46,363 nucleotides of DNA from positions 1 through 46,363 of the forward strand of contig WGBG01000188.1 of the NCBI GenBank assembly GCA_015494395.1, in the 5' to 3' direction. Below the pieces are notes generated by a model, which did not search any database, was not told the DNA's origin, and worked only from the letters and a program-made list of their open reading frames with translations. A program made the translations under genes and the position numbers. The stretch is from Deltaproteobacteria bacterium. GTDB lineage: Bacteria; Desulfobacterota; Dissulfuribacteria; Dissulfuribacterales; QOAL01. Of this stretch, positions 26,431 to 35,169 are shown piece by piece. Numbering within the stretch: position 1 is the stretch's first letter; every line of letters begins with the position of its first letter.

Positions 26431-27285
26431 TTGCCGGTACCCAAAAAAAAATCCAGAAAAATAGGAGCGGCACTTGTTGCAATTATAGCAGCGGTGCTGG
26501 TCATTTTTGCCCTTGTAGGACTTAACTTCCGGTCCGTCTCCCTCCTTGTGCCTGTTGATTCAGTCTTTACTGACATGGCAGGCTATTTCCAGAAGGGAAT
26601 ATCCAATCCCCTGCAGTGGGTCCGTCATGTATGGGATTCCTACGTCAATCTCAGAAATGTCAAGCAGCAGAATAATGCCTACCGGGAGGAGATAGCCCGT
26701 CTCAGACAGGAGGTGATTCGTTACCGCGAGGCCCTTATTGAGAATGAGCAGCTTCGGGGGCTTCTTGGCATCAGAGAAGAGGTGTCCGGAAGGACCATGG
26801 TTGCAACCATAGTGGGTATGGACATCGACTCCTGGGTCTCTTCGGTCACGGTTGACAAGGGCCGCATGAATGGTGTTCGCAGGGACATGGTTGTGCTTGC
26901 CCCTGAGGGCGTTGCCGGAAGGGTTATCAAGGCTGGGCTTCACTTCAGCAGGGTCATGCTGATTTCAGACTATAACAGTGCAGTGGGTGCAATGATTCAG
27001 AGCAGCCGCATACGTGGAATTGTCAAGGGAAACGGCAGGGGAGGATGTACCCTGGAGTATGTTGAAAAGGGCCAGGATGTTGAGACTGGCGATAATGTAA
27101 TCACATCAGGAACAGACGGTATTTTTCCAAGGGGCCTGCTTCTTGGCAGGGTTTCATCAGTGAAGAATTTAGGTGAATCCACCCTGTTTCAGACCATCGA
27201 GGTAGAGCCTGCCGTTGACCTTAAGGGTCTTGAAAAGGTCTTGATCCTGCTGACTGAAAGGCCGCTTCTTGAGCAGGAAAGATGA
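26431..27285 (+). CDS. mreC: Rod-shape determining protein MreC
   Basis: MreC is a bitopic inner-membrane protein whose periplasmic part activates PBP2/RodA. The 284-residue frame begins with TTG at 26431. An in-frame stop at 26413 rules out a longer form, and the first ATG is about 48 codons in, inside the family's conserved region, so TTG is taken as the start. A transmembrane segment (about 11-32), a coiled coil (about 75-105) and the MreC core (LLGIREEV, VAPEGVAGRVI, GTDGIFPRGLLLG) follow. No Shine-Dalgarno sequence is obvious. The stop overlaps mreD by 4 bases (ATGA). Confidence 0.93.
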   Translation: MPVPKKKSRKIGAALVAIIAAVLVIFALVGLNFRSVSLLVPVDSVFTDMAGYFQKGISNPLQWVRHVWDSYVNLRNVKQQNNAYREEIARLRQEVIRYREALIENEQLRGLLGIREEVSGRTMVATIVGMDIDSWVSSVTVDKGRMNGVRRDMVVLAPEGVAGRVIKAGLHFSRVMLISDYNSAVGAMIQSSRIRGIVKGNGRGGCTLEYVEKGQDVETGDNVITSGTDGIFPRGLLLGRVSSVKNLGESTLFQTIEVEPAVDLKGLEKVLILLTERPLLEQER

Positions 27286-27773
27286 AACGTGATTATAGCT
27301 TCTTTCTTGTAACGGGTTTTTTCCTTCTGGTCATTGAAAGCGCCATTGGCGACCATGTCTCTGTTGCAAACATCCGGATTGATGCCCTTTACACACTGAT
27401 AGTCTGGTTCGCCCTGAGGGTGCCCATGCCCCAGGGTTTTACTCCTGTTCTTGTCCTCGGGGTAATGGCTGAGGGCTTTACTGCACTTATTCCAGGGCTC
27501 TATATTGGTGCGTTTGTTCTGGCATATCTGATGGTGCGTTACATCGCAAGCCACCTGATGTACACTTCAATACTTCATAGGGTTCTGCTGGTGCTGTTTG
27601 TGAGCATGAACGGAACAGTTATAATACTGGCAGGTGGCGGTCATGCCGAACTGGTGTGGCCCCAGGGAGTGATGCAGGCTGCAGCAAATGCCCTTCTTTC
27701 CCCTTTATTCTTTGCATTTTTTGAAAGTATCTATCAGTTTTTATTTAGCTCTGAAAACTATTCATCTGCTTGA
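27282..27773 (+). CDS. mreD: Rod-shape determining protein MreD
   Basis: A 163-residue, highly hydrophobic protein with four to five predicted membrane segments, in the usual position after mreC. Family members join MreC, PBP2 and RodA in the elongasome. Sequence conservation is low in this family, so context carries much of the assignment. The ATG overlaps the mreC stop (ATGA), and only 7 bases separate it from mrdA. Confidence 0.9.
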   Translation: MKRDYSFFLVTGFFLLVIESAIGDHVSVANIRIDALYTLIVWFALRVPMPQGFTPVLVLGVMAEGFTALIPGLYIGAFVLAYLMVRYIASHLMYTSILHRVLLVLFVSMNGTVIILAGGGHAELVWPQGVMQAAANALLSPLFFAFFESIYQFLFSSENYSSA

Positions 27774-27780
27774 GTTTTAA

Positions 27781-29712
27781 ATGCGTCTTTCTGCAATTAG
27801 AGCAGTCCTTAATGTAAAAAAATTTGGCCCTGAAGATCAGGGCGCCAGGCAGGGGCTGTGTGCCGGTGCGTATGTACTGATATTCTTTGCCATGTCCATC
27901 ATTGTTGCCCGGCTCTGGTATCTTCAGATTATAGAGGGGGAAACCAACAGGAAAAAGGCTGAAGATAACAGGCTCAGGGTAGTGAGGCTGCAACCCCCTC
28001 GGGGCAAGATACTTGATCGTAATGGCAGGCTTCTTGCCGGTGTAAAGCCTTGTTTTAATGTCTGTATTGTTCGCAAGGATGTCCGGAACATGGAGGAGCT
28101 TCTTGGGCGCCTTCTGCCCCTTCTGAATGAGCCTGAGGGCCCTGTAAGGGTAAGGCTTAAAAACAGCCTTCAGCAGCCAAGCTATCTTCCTGCAGTCATA
28201 AAACGTGATGCAGACTGGGACGAGATTTCTCGCATAGAGGCTCGTCTTCCTGAGCTTTCCGGTGTTGTTATTGAGGTGACACCAGGAAGAAAATATCCAT
28301 ACGGAAGCATTGCTCCCCATCTGCTTGGATACATCGGGGAGCTCAGTCAGGCGGATATTGACGCCAACCGTTTCCCAGGTGCACGTCCCGGGGACCTTGT
28401 TGGCAAGTACGGGGTTGAGGCGCGATTCCAGCCCCAGCTTGCAGGCATCAAGGGTGAGCGGAAGCTGGAAGTTGATTCCCGCATGATGCTCAGGCGCGTG
28501 GTCAGTGAAGTCCCGCCTGTTGCAGGAGATGACATCTATCTCACCATTGATGCTGATCTGCAGATGGCAGCAGAGGATGGCCTTGGAGATGAGGTGGGCG
28601 CTGTTGTTGCCCTGGAGCCTGATACAGGCCGTATCCTTGCCATGGCAAGCACTCCAAAATTTGATCCAGAGGCATTTGCCCGCGGTGTAACAACCGAAGA
28701 GTGGAAGGTCCTTAATGATCCCCTATACAGGCCAATGCGTAACAAGGCCATTCAGGAGGCCTATGCGCCGGGTTCAACCTTCAAGATTATAATGGGGGCC
28801 GCAGCCCTTCAGGAGCATGTGGTTGATGAATCTACCCGTTTTTTCTGTAACGGTTCCTTCAAGCTTGGGAGGCGTACCTTCAGGTGCTGGGACTGGCGTG
28901 GGCATGGCCAGACCGACATCTACAAGGCAATAGTCCAGTCATGTGATGTCTATTTTTACAACGTAGGGCTGAAGCTTGGTGTTGACAGGATAGGAAAGTA
29001 CGCCCGTGGATTTGGGCTGGGGCAGCGTACCGGAATTGATCTGCCGGGCGAGCAGCGTGGGCTTATCCCGACCAGGGAGTGGAAACTCAAAAGATTTCAC
29101 GAGCCATGGCAAAAGGGCGAAACCCTTAATATCTCCATCGGACAGGGTTTTGTGCTGACAACTCCCATACAGATGGCATCTGTCATTGCCGCTGTTGCAA
29201 ACGGCGGGGATATCTATGAGCCCCGGTTCGTTGAGAAGATTAAAGGGCCTGATGCCTCTGAAATCCAGCATTTTACCCCTGTGAAAAAGGGTCATATCCC
29301 TGTTTCTGAACGGAACCTTGGCATTGTGAAAAACGCCCTCAAGGGTGTTGTTCAGGATAAACGCGGCACTGCAAGGCGCTGCCGCATAAAGGGGATTGAG
29401 GTTGCGGGAAAGACCGGCACTGCCCAGGTTATAAGGCAGGCAAGAAGGCGTCAGTCTGAAAAAATGGCATGGAAGTACAGAGATCACGCATGGTTTGTTG
29501 CCTATGCCCCTGCGGATGCGCCTCAGATCGCTGTGGCCGTACTGATTGAACATGGTGGTCATGGTGGCTCTGCCGCTGCTCCTGTCGCCAGAATGGTCAT
29601 TGAGAGATGGTTTCAGCTAATGGCACCAAAACCTGTGATCAAGCGGCAGATAAATGCTGATGCAATTCCGGTGATCTCCAAACCGGGTTTCATAAAAGCG
29701 AAAAATGTTTGA
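27781..29712 (+). CDS. mrdA: Penicillin-binding protein 2 (peptidoglycan transpeptidase)
   Basis: A class B PBP that crosslinks peptidoglycan during elongation, anchored by one membrane helix (about 32-55). The dimerisation domain contains QPPRGKILDRNGRLLA (about 76-91). The transpeptidase motifs are intact: Ser332-Thr-Phe-Lys (SxxK), Ser387-Cys-Asp (SxD/N) and Lys544-Thr-Gly. The 643-residue length is normal. The last 8 bases overlap rodA, the polymerase partner, so the pair is translationally coupled. Confidence 0.97.
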   Translation: MRLSAIRAVLNVKKFGPEDQGARQGLCAGAYVLIFFAMSIIVARLWYLQIIEGETNRKKAEDNRLRVVRLQPPRGKILDRNGRLLAGVKPCFNVCIVRKDVRNMEELLGRLLPLLNEPEGPVRVRLKNSLQQPSYLPAVIKRDADWDEISRIEARLPELSGVVIEVTPGRKYPYGSIAPHLLGYIGELSQADIDANRFPGARPGDLVGKYGVEARFQPQLAGIKGERKLEVDSRMMLRRVVSEVPPVAGDDIYLTIDADLQMAAEDGLGDEVGAVVALEPDTGRILAMASTPKFDPEAFARGVTTEEWKVLNDPLYRPMRNKAIQEAYAPGSTFKIIMGAAALQEHVVDESTRFFCNGSFKLGRRTFRCWDWRGHGQTDIYKAIVQSCDVYFYNVGLKLGVDRIGKYARGFGLGQRTGIDLPGEQRGLIPTREWKLKRFHEPWQKGETLNISIGQGFVLTTPIQMASVIAAVANGGDIYEPRFVEKIKGPDASEIQHFTPVKKGHIPVSERNLGIVKNALKGVVQDKRGTARRCRIKGIEVAGKTGTAQVIRQARRRQSEKMAWKYRDHAWFVAYAPADAPQIAVAVLIEHGGHGGSAAAPVARMVIERWFQLMAPKPVIKRQINADAIPVISKPGFIKAKNV

Positions 29713-30793
29713 TAAGCGATACATAGAAAATTTTGACTGGTGGTTGTTCTTCTCAGTGCTTGGCATAATGGCCATTGGTTTTATCAATCTGAACAGTGCA
29801 AGTGCTGCCACAGGCTACCATTTTCAGTACAAGCAGCTTCAGTGGTACACAGTAGGCCTTGCTGTAATGTTTCTAGTTATGTGTTTTGACTACCATGTTA
29901 TTCCCTCCATTGCGCTTCATATCTGGGTGGGGATAGTAATACTGCTGGTCCTTGTGCTCTTTATAGGAAAGAGCGTGGGGGGGTCCCAGCGATGGCTCTC
30001 CCTTGGATTTATGCGGCTTCAGCCCTCAGAGCTTGCCAAGATATGCATAGTAATGGTGCTGAGCTCATGGTTTTATAAAGACGAACGGGAGCAGTACAGG
30101 ATAAGGGACCTGGGTGTTCCCATGTTGCTCACACTGATTCCTGCGGTGCTCATCCATCGCCAGCCAGACCTCGGGACGTCCCTGCTTCTGATCGCACTCT
30201 TTGCCTCCATTGTTTATGTGGCAGGTATAAGGTGGACCAGTGTTATCATAGTGTTTTCCGGGGTGATGGCAGCCATGCCCCTTGTCTGGAAGTATCTTAA
30301 ACCCTACCAGCGTAAACGTATTGAAAGTTTCCTGAACCCGGAGAGCGATCCTTTCGGTGCAGGGTATCACGTTATACAGTCAAAAATTGCCGTGGGTTCC
30401 GGGCAGTTTACCGGAATGGGCTATATGAAGGGGAGCCAGGCACAGCTCAAGTTCCTGCCTGAAGTACATACGGATTTTGCGTTTTCCGTGTGGTCCGAGG
30501 AGTGGGGATTTGTTGGTGATATGGTCCTGCTGTCCCTTTTTACCATACTGCTTGTAAGGGGCATAGCCATTGCCCAGGACAGCAAGGAGCCATTTGGCAC
30601 CTATCTTGCCTTTGGCATCACCGCAATGATCTTCTGGCAGATGGTTGTTAATCTGGGCATGGTAATGGGGCTTCTGCCTGTGGTTGGCGTGCCTCTTCCC
30701 CTCGTCAGTTATGGCGGCTCCTCTGTGCTTACCACAATGATCGGAATAGGCCTGCTCCTTAACGTAAGAGCACGGCGGTTTATGTTTCATTAG
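29705..30793 (+). CDS. rodA: Peptidoglycan glycosyltransferase RodA
   Basis: RodA is the SEDS-family lipid II polymerase working with PBP2. The 362-residue protein has about ten membrane segments. SEDS signatures are GGSQRWLSLGFMRLQPSEL (here broken as GGSQRWLSLG and RLQPSELAK), the catalytic-region VHTDFAFSVWSEEWGF, and GVPLPLVSYGGSS near the end. It closes the mre operon, and repeat R1c begins 6 bases after its stop codon. Confidence 0.97.
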   Translation: MFDKRYIENFDWWLFFSVLGIMAIGFINLNSASAATGYHFQYKQLQWYTVGLAVMFLVMCFDYHVIPSIALHIWVGIVILLVLVLFIGKSVGGSQRWLSLGFMRLQPSELAKICIVMVLSSWFYKDEREQYRIRDLGVPMLLTLIPAVLIHRQPDLGTSLLLIALFASIVYVAGIRWTSVIIVFSGVMAAMPLVWKYLKPYQRKRIESFLNPESDPFGAGYHVIQSKIAVGSGQFTGMGYMKGSQAQLKFLPEVHTDFAFSVWSEEWGFVGDMVLLSLFTILLVRGIAIAQDSKEPFGTYLAFGITAMIFWQMVVNLGMVMGLLPVVGVPLPLVSYGGSSVLTTMIGIGLLLNVRARRFMFH

Positions 30794-30798
30794 TTGTA

Positions 30799-31003
30799 CC
30801 TGAATTGAGCGTTTCAAAAGTTTGAAGAAATGATTTACAATATCAAAAGGAGTTACACCTATAATACTCTTCAACTTTTGAAACCCTTCGGGATTGTCGG
30901 ATTCACTGCATCTCCTTTGTCAGAGGAACTCCCATATAGCCGACTATTATGGAAATTCCTCTTTCGCGGATCTGCAGCAAATCCGACAATTGCTCAATCC
31001 AGG
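30799..31003 (+). repeat. Dispersed palindromic repeat R1, copy c (long form)
   Basis: This 205-bp copy starts CCTGAATTGAGCG and ends GCTCAATCCAGG. It contains two internal hairpins: TTTCAAAAGTTTGAAG against CTTCAACTTTTGAAA, and ATTGTCGGATT against AATCCGACAAT. The extra stretch of about 65 bp relative to R1a repeats the right end in inverse form. It follows rodA directly and abuts R2b with only 2 bases between. Confidence 0.82.
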
Positions 31004-31005
31004 TT

Positions 31006-31230
31006 GTATCTATTCAGCGTGGTAAATGGTCCTTGTTTGGGAGTGACTTTGAAGAATTTCGTATTTTTTCTTGGCGAAGCGCAGCCAAAAAATCACGTTT
31101 GTCTGAACGGGGTACGAGTGAGTTTCGCGATTTTGGCGTAGCAAGCCTTGGAGAAACAAGAAATTCTTCTCCGGAACGGGAAAACAAGATCATTTAATAA
31201 CCTTATTCAATAAATGCGCTGAACAGTTAC
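31006..31230 (+). repeat. Dispersed palindromic repeat R2, copy b
   Basis: This 225-bp element has ends GTATCTATTCAGCG and CGCTGAACAGTTAC. Its interior matches R2a, including GAGTGAGTTTCGCGATTTTG and AACAAGAAATT. It lies immediately after R1c, forming a composite 432-bp repeat block between rodA and the uptake module. Confidence 0.85.
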
Positions 31231-31597
31231 CATTGGTCCTATTCAGCTCAAGGCCCAAAGGCCAGGTCAAAATGGGGCATGTCTTGCCGGTTTCCCAGCT
31301 ACAGGCATGACATTTTGGCCTCTTCCCCTCTATATAAATTCCTGTTCCGCATATATGCGGCAGATTCCACAACCGCCCAATCCAGCTTTGATACCATCAA
31401 ATTCTTGCTTTTTGAGCAGTGGGATGATAATGTTGTTTCGTGTTACGTATTTGTTAAAAATATTACTGCTTGAAGGCCGGGATATGGTTGTCCTTGAGGA
31501 GGTTCTCTGTGACTGGCAGATTGATACAGAGAAGTAATGTGTTTTTGGATTAGCCTTCTTCAGGATGCTGCTTTGGGGAAGGGTAGGGAGAGCAAAA
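31231..31597 (+). other. Leader region of the TonB-dependent receptor module
   Basis: 367 bp with no convincing gene. An imperfect inverted repeat lies at about 31261-31322 (GGTCAAAATG ... CATTTTGGCC). Short open frames here, for example one ending at 31537, have no recognisable features. I looked for the B12-box of a cobalamin riboswitch and did not find a match. AGGGAGAG just before 31598 is the ribosome-binding site of the receptor. Confidence 0.35.
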
Positions 31598-33823
31598 ATG
31601 TATTCACGAACATCCATTTTTTCATTTCTTGTCTTTGTTGCCAATTTTATTGCCTTTCTGTTCAGTTGTTCTTATTCCGCTGCCGGTGATGTGTATGAAC
31701 TTAGGGACTTGGTTGTCAAGGGAGAGGTGATTTCTCCTGTAAAACAGGCAGGTGATGCCCTTTATTCCGGCAGCATGGTGACCAGAGAGGGGATGGAACT
31801 TAAAGGAGTAGCCGCAACATCAAGCATTTACGAGGTTGTGGACCTTCTTCCCGGTGTATCCCTCGAGAGCACTGACCCCTTTGGCCTGGGGAAAAAGAAT
31901 ACCAGGTTTCGTGGAATCAAGAGCATGTTTGGAAGCGTTACTGTGGAGGGAATGCCCGATTACGGAATAATGCCTATCGGGCCACGGGAGTCAATTTTTG
32001 ATACGCCTAATCTCAGGAGCGTGGCCCTGTACAAGGGGGCATCTCCTGCGGATCTTGGTACTGGAAACGGCAACAAGGGCGGGGCCATAGAGCTGTTTTT
32101 CAGGCGTCCACAGGAGCAGGCCGGTATATTTTTCAGGCAGAGTGCAGGTTCAGACTCTTTTAATCGGTCCTTTGTGCGGCTTGATTCCGGAAGGTTGCCT
32201 ACCAAAACAGGGCTTTTCGCATCATATTCCTATACAGAGGCTGATAAATGGAAGGGTCCCGGCGAGCTTGGTCCAAGGAATCATGTGGATGCAGGGCTTA
32301 CCCAGGATATAGGAGATCTGGCTGAGCTTGATGTCTTTTTCAGCTTCAATGATGCTGATCATGACTCTTTTCGCCCCCTTGTTTACAGTCAGGCAAAAGA
32401 GATGGATGATTATTACCGCCTTGACTATAATGAAAACAGGACAGGCAGCCCTGCCCTGGACAGGTACTATTTTAAGTATAATACCAACAGCTCCACCAAC
32501 AGGGATTTCAGGTTCATAATAAAGAGCAAAAAGCCTGGTCCCCTGTTTTTTTCCATTAAACCCTACTATTCCAATGAGGATGCATGGCGTACAGAGACTT
32601 TATCCAAGGTTGTACATGGAACCACCAGGTACTTCATGGTGAAAAAAATAACCGATCTTGACAGGGTTGGAGTTATTCCTGAGATACGCTGGGATCTCTC
32701 CACGTTGTCTGTTACAGGTGGATACTGGTTTGAGTCTGCAGGCATGGATAAGTTCGTGAAGAAATCCGCCATAACATCCACGGGTCTCAGGGAACTCGGG
32801 TACTCATATTATGCTGATAATGACGGAAGGGGCTACATCCACAGTCCCTATCTCAAGGCATCCGGGGAATACGGCAGGTTCATGTGGCAGGCAGGCATAA
32901 AATATTTCTATTACAGCGAACCATCAAGCACCGGGTATCTTACAAACTCCGCAGGCAAGCTTGTGGAACAGGATGACCTTTCACTTGATGATCAGAGCTG
33001 GGATGTCTGGCTTCCATCTGCAGGTGTTGGATACAGGATCAGGGATGATCTTGAGGTGTACTGCAACTATGGACGGACTTACGTAAGGCCATATATGTTT
33101 GTCCCCATTACAAACCTGTATGTGCAAAACAGGGCGGCGTTCAATGCTGCAGGCATGGTTTTGCAGGACATCTTCGATCAGTGGAAGATGGAAAAATCCG
33201 ATAACATTGACGTTGGACTGCGGTTCAAAACAAAGAAATTTTCCCTGCACCCTGTATTTTTCTATTCAAGGCACCATGATGTCCTGGTGAATGCATACGA
33301 TCCTGTAGTAGGTCTTAACTATTATCTGAATGACGGTGAGGCACGGAGCATTGGGTTTGAACTTGATGCCACAGCATATCTTCCCTGGGGTTTGATAATG
33401 TTTTTTAATCCTTCCTATACGGACCTGGAGTTTACTGATGATATAGAACGCAGTGGCAGCAGTGTGGATGTTGAGGGCAGGCAGCTTCCAGACACACCCA
33501 GGTGGATACTCAAAGGTGGTGTCATATACTCCTGGGAAGGGCTTGAAATAGCCCCTGTGTTTACCTATATGAGCAAGCGTTTTGGTGATGCTCTTCATGA
33601 GGAGTCTGTTCCCTCTCATGCGATGGTGGATCTGTCCCTGCGTTACAGGAGGGATAAATTCTACGCCTTGAAAAATATCTCTTTAAACCTGGAATTCAGG
33701 AATATTTTTGATTCTCACCACATAGGCATATTGGACCTGTATGATGATGGTGCGGCTGGAAAGACCAGTTACTACTCTGCCCCGCCGTTTTCCATGGTTT
33801 TCAGGATTGGTGCAGAGTGGTAG
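31598..33823 (+). CDS. TonB-dependent outer-membrane receptor
   Basis: A 741-residue protein with a signal peptide (hydrophobic FLVFVANFIAFLF, then SAAGD). A plug domain follows with ELRDLVVKGEVIS (a possible TonB-box region), VVDLLPGVSLES, TRFRGIKSMFGSVTVEGMPD and YKGASPADLGTGNGNKGGAIEL. The remainder is a beta-barrel rich in alternating aromatic strands, ending FSMVFRIGAEW. The terminal Trp replaces the more usual Phe. The ATG at 31598 has AGGGAGAG upstream and gives the signal peptide directly. The substrate is not decidable from sequence. The neighbouring cobO favours a corrinoid, while the DUF4198 gene favours a metal ion or chelate. Confidence 0.92.
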   Translation: MYSRTSIFSFLVFVANFIAFLFSCSYSAAGDVYELRDLVVKGEVISPVKQAGDALYSGSMVTREGMELKGVAATSSIYEVVDLLPGVSLESTDPFGLGKKNTRFRGIKSMFGSVTVEGMPDYGIMPIGPRESIFDTPNLRSVALYKGASPADLGTGNGNKGGAIELFFRRPQEQAGIFFRQSAGSDSFNRSFVRLDSGRLPTKTGLFASYSYTEADKWKGPGELGPRNHVDAGLTQDIGDLAELDVFFSFNDADHDSFRPLVYSQAKEMDDYYRLDYNENRTGSPALDRYYFKYNTNSSTNRDFRFIIKSKKPGPLFFSIKPYYSNEDAWRTETLSKVVHGTTRYFMVKKITDLDRVGVIPEIRWDLSTLSVTGGYWFESAGMDKFVKKSAITSTGLRELGYSYYADNDGRGYIHSPYLKASGEYGRFMWQAGIKYFYYSEPSSTGYLTNSAGKLVEQDDLSLDDQSWDVWLPSAGVGYRIRDDLEVYCNYGRTYVRPYMFVPITNLYVQNRAAFNAAGMVLQDIFDQWKMEKSDNIDVGLRFKTKKFSLHPVFFYSRHHDVLVNAYDPVVGLNYYLNDGEARSIGFELDATAYLPWGLIMFFNPSYTDLEFTDDIERSGSSVDVEGRQLPDTPRWILKGGVIYSWEGLEIAPVFTYMSKRFGDALHEESVPSHAMVDLSLRYRRDKFYALKNISLNLEFRNIFDSHHIGILDLYDDGAAGKTSYYSAPPFSMVFRIGAEW

Positions 33824-33839
33824 CAGGGGGAGTTGTTAA

Positions 33840-34373
33840 ATGACAGAACAGGCATCCGGACTGCTGATGGTGCTGACAGGTAATGGCAAGGGCAAGACCA
33901 CGTCTGCCATTGGTCAGGCCATTCGTGCAGCGGGCAATGGAATGAAAGTCTGCTTCATCCAGTTTATCAAGGGGGGTGACTGGAAGAGCGGGGAGAGGCA
34001 GGTTATGGAGCGGTTGGCTGATCTTGTTGATTTCAGGGTGATGGGGCGCGGGTTTACCTGGAAGTCAGATGATCCTGAAAAAGACAGGGCTTTAGCCTCA
34101 GAAGCCTGGGCTTACGCCACAGATGCCATAGCATCCGGTCAGTACCGTATGGTGGTACTGGATGAGTTCACATACGTGATTAACTACGGCATGGTTGACC
34201 AGGACAAGGTCTTTGAAGTGTTGGGAAAAAGGCCGCCAGGTGTGCACATTGTAATAACTGGAAGGGACGCCCCCCTTGAGCTTGTGGATATTGCTGATCT
34301 GGTAACCGAGATGCGTGAGGTGAAACATCCCTTTAAAAAGGGGATAAAGGCGCAGCGTGGTATTGAGTTTTAG
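33840..34373 (+). CDS. cobO: Cob(I)yrinic acid a,c-diamide adenosyltransferase
   Basis: CobO/BtuR/CobA-type enzyme that attaches the adenosyl group from ATP to cob(I)alamin or its precursors. The 177-residue protein has the P-loop TGNGKGKTT (about 13-21), FIQFIKGGDWKSGE, MVVLDEFTYVINYG and HIVITGRDAP, all typical. It lies 16 bases after the receptor gene and one base before the DUF3450 gene, so it is in the same transcript. This placement is the main reason to suspect corrinoid uptake by the module. Confidence 0.95.
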   Translation: MTEQASGLLMVLTGNGKGKTTSAIGQAIRAAGNGMKVCFIQFIKGGDWKSGERQVMERLADLVDFRVMGRGFTWKSDDPEKDRALASEAWAYATDAIASGQYRMVVLDEFTYVINYGMVDQDKVFEVLGKRPPGVHIVITGRDAPLELVDIADLVTEMREVKHPFKKGIKAQRGIEF

Positions 34374-34374
34374 C

Positions 34375-35169
34375 ATGAAAAACAGAGTGAAAATTTTGGC
34401 AGCAGTTTTAATGGCCCTTTTAATGTCATGGGCTCATGCGTATTCAGAGCAGGTTTCTCCTGCCGCGCCAGGGGTGGTCAGTCAGCGTATTGAAAAACCT
34501 GTGAGACAGTCCATAGACATCAGGCAGGAGACGCAACAGGAGCGGGCAAGGTGGCTTGAGGTGCAGCAGAAGATGCGCCAGGAGCTTGAGCGGCTTGAAA
34601 CAGAAAATTCAGAGCTGTCTGGGCGGCGTGATGACTTATCATCTCTTGTCACAGAGACAAGGGCGCGGATTGTTGAAAAAGAGCAGGAACTTGAGGGATT
34701 AAGGCAGATATCAGAGGATATGCAGCCCTTTCTTGAAGATTCTTTCAGGTGGCTTGAGGCAGAAGTCTCCAGAGGCCTGCCTTTTCTCAAAAAGGAGCGC
34801 AGTGCGCGCATGGCACGTTTAAGGCGGCTTATGGATGATCCTGATGTGTCATTAAGCGAGAAGTTCAGAAAGGTAATGGAGGCACTGTTTGTAGAGGCTG
34901 AGTATGGCACAACAGTTGATGTAAACAGGGAGAGCATTATGCTTTCAGGTGAACCTGTCCTTGTAGATGTGCTCAGGCTTGGAAGACTGAACCTCTTTTA
35001 CCAGACCCTGGATGAGAGTGGATGCGGATTTTATGATTCCTCTTCCAAAACCTGGGAGGAACTACCGCAAAAATATGGCAGAAACATAAAGATGGCCCTG
35101 GATATGGCGCTTAAACGAAGGCCCGTGGAGTTTGTAAGGCTTCCGGTTGGAAGGCTGGGTGTAAACTGA
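34375..35169 (+). CDS. DUF3450 periplasmic coiled-coil protein
   Basis: A 264-residue protein with a signal peptide (KILAAVLMALLMSWAHA) and a long coiled coil (about residues 45-115, rich in Glu, Gln, Arg and Leu). The DUF3450-type globular end follows (PFLEDSFRWLEAEV, MDDPDVSLSEKFRKVMEA, VDVLRLGRLNLFYQTLD). This family is encoded next to TtpC/ExbB/ExbD/TonB genes in marine and delta/gammaproteobacteria and probably supports the TonB complex. The ATG at 34375 has a proper signal-peptide start; the frame extends six codons upstream into cobO but is not used. It overlaps the next gene (TGATG). Confidence 0.87.
   Translation: MKNRVKILAAVLMALLMSWAHAYSEQVSPAAPGVVSQRIEKPVRQSIDIRQETQQERARWLEVQQKMRQELERLETENSELSGRRDDLSSLVTETRARIVEKEQELEGLRQISEDMQPFLEDSFRWLEAEVSRGLPFLKKERSARMARLRRLMDDPDVSLSEKFRKVMEALFVEAEYGTTVDVNRESIMLSGEPVLVDVLRLGRLNLFYQTLDESGCGFYDSSSKTWEELPQKYGRNIKMALDMALKRRPVEFVRLPVGRLGVN

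Noticed and set aside
31279-31537. Small open frames between R2b and the receptor gene
   Set aside because: They are short, overlap each other in several frames, lack ribosome-binding sites and show no domain or signal peptide.
31231-31597. Cobalamin riboswitch before the TonB-dependent receptor
   Set aside because: Expected because of cobO, but no B12-box-like or GCCACTG-like conserved segment was found by eye. A covariance-model search (Rfam cobalamin) would settle it.
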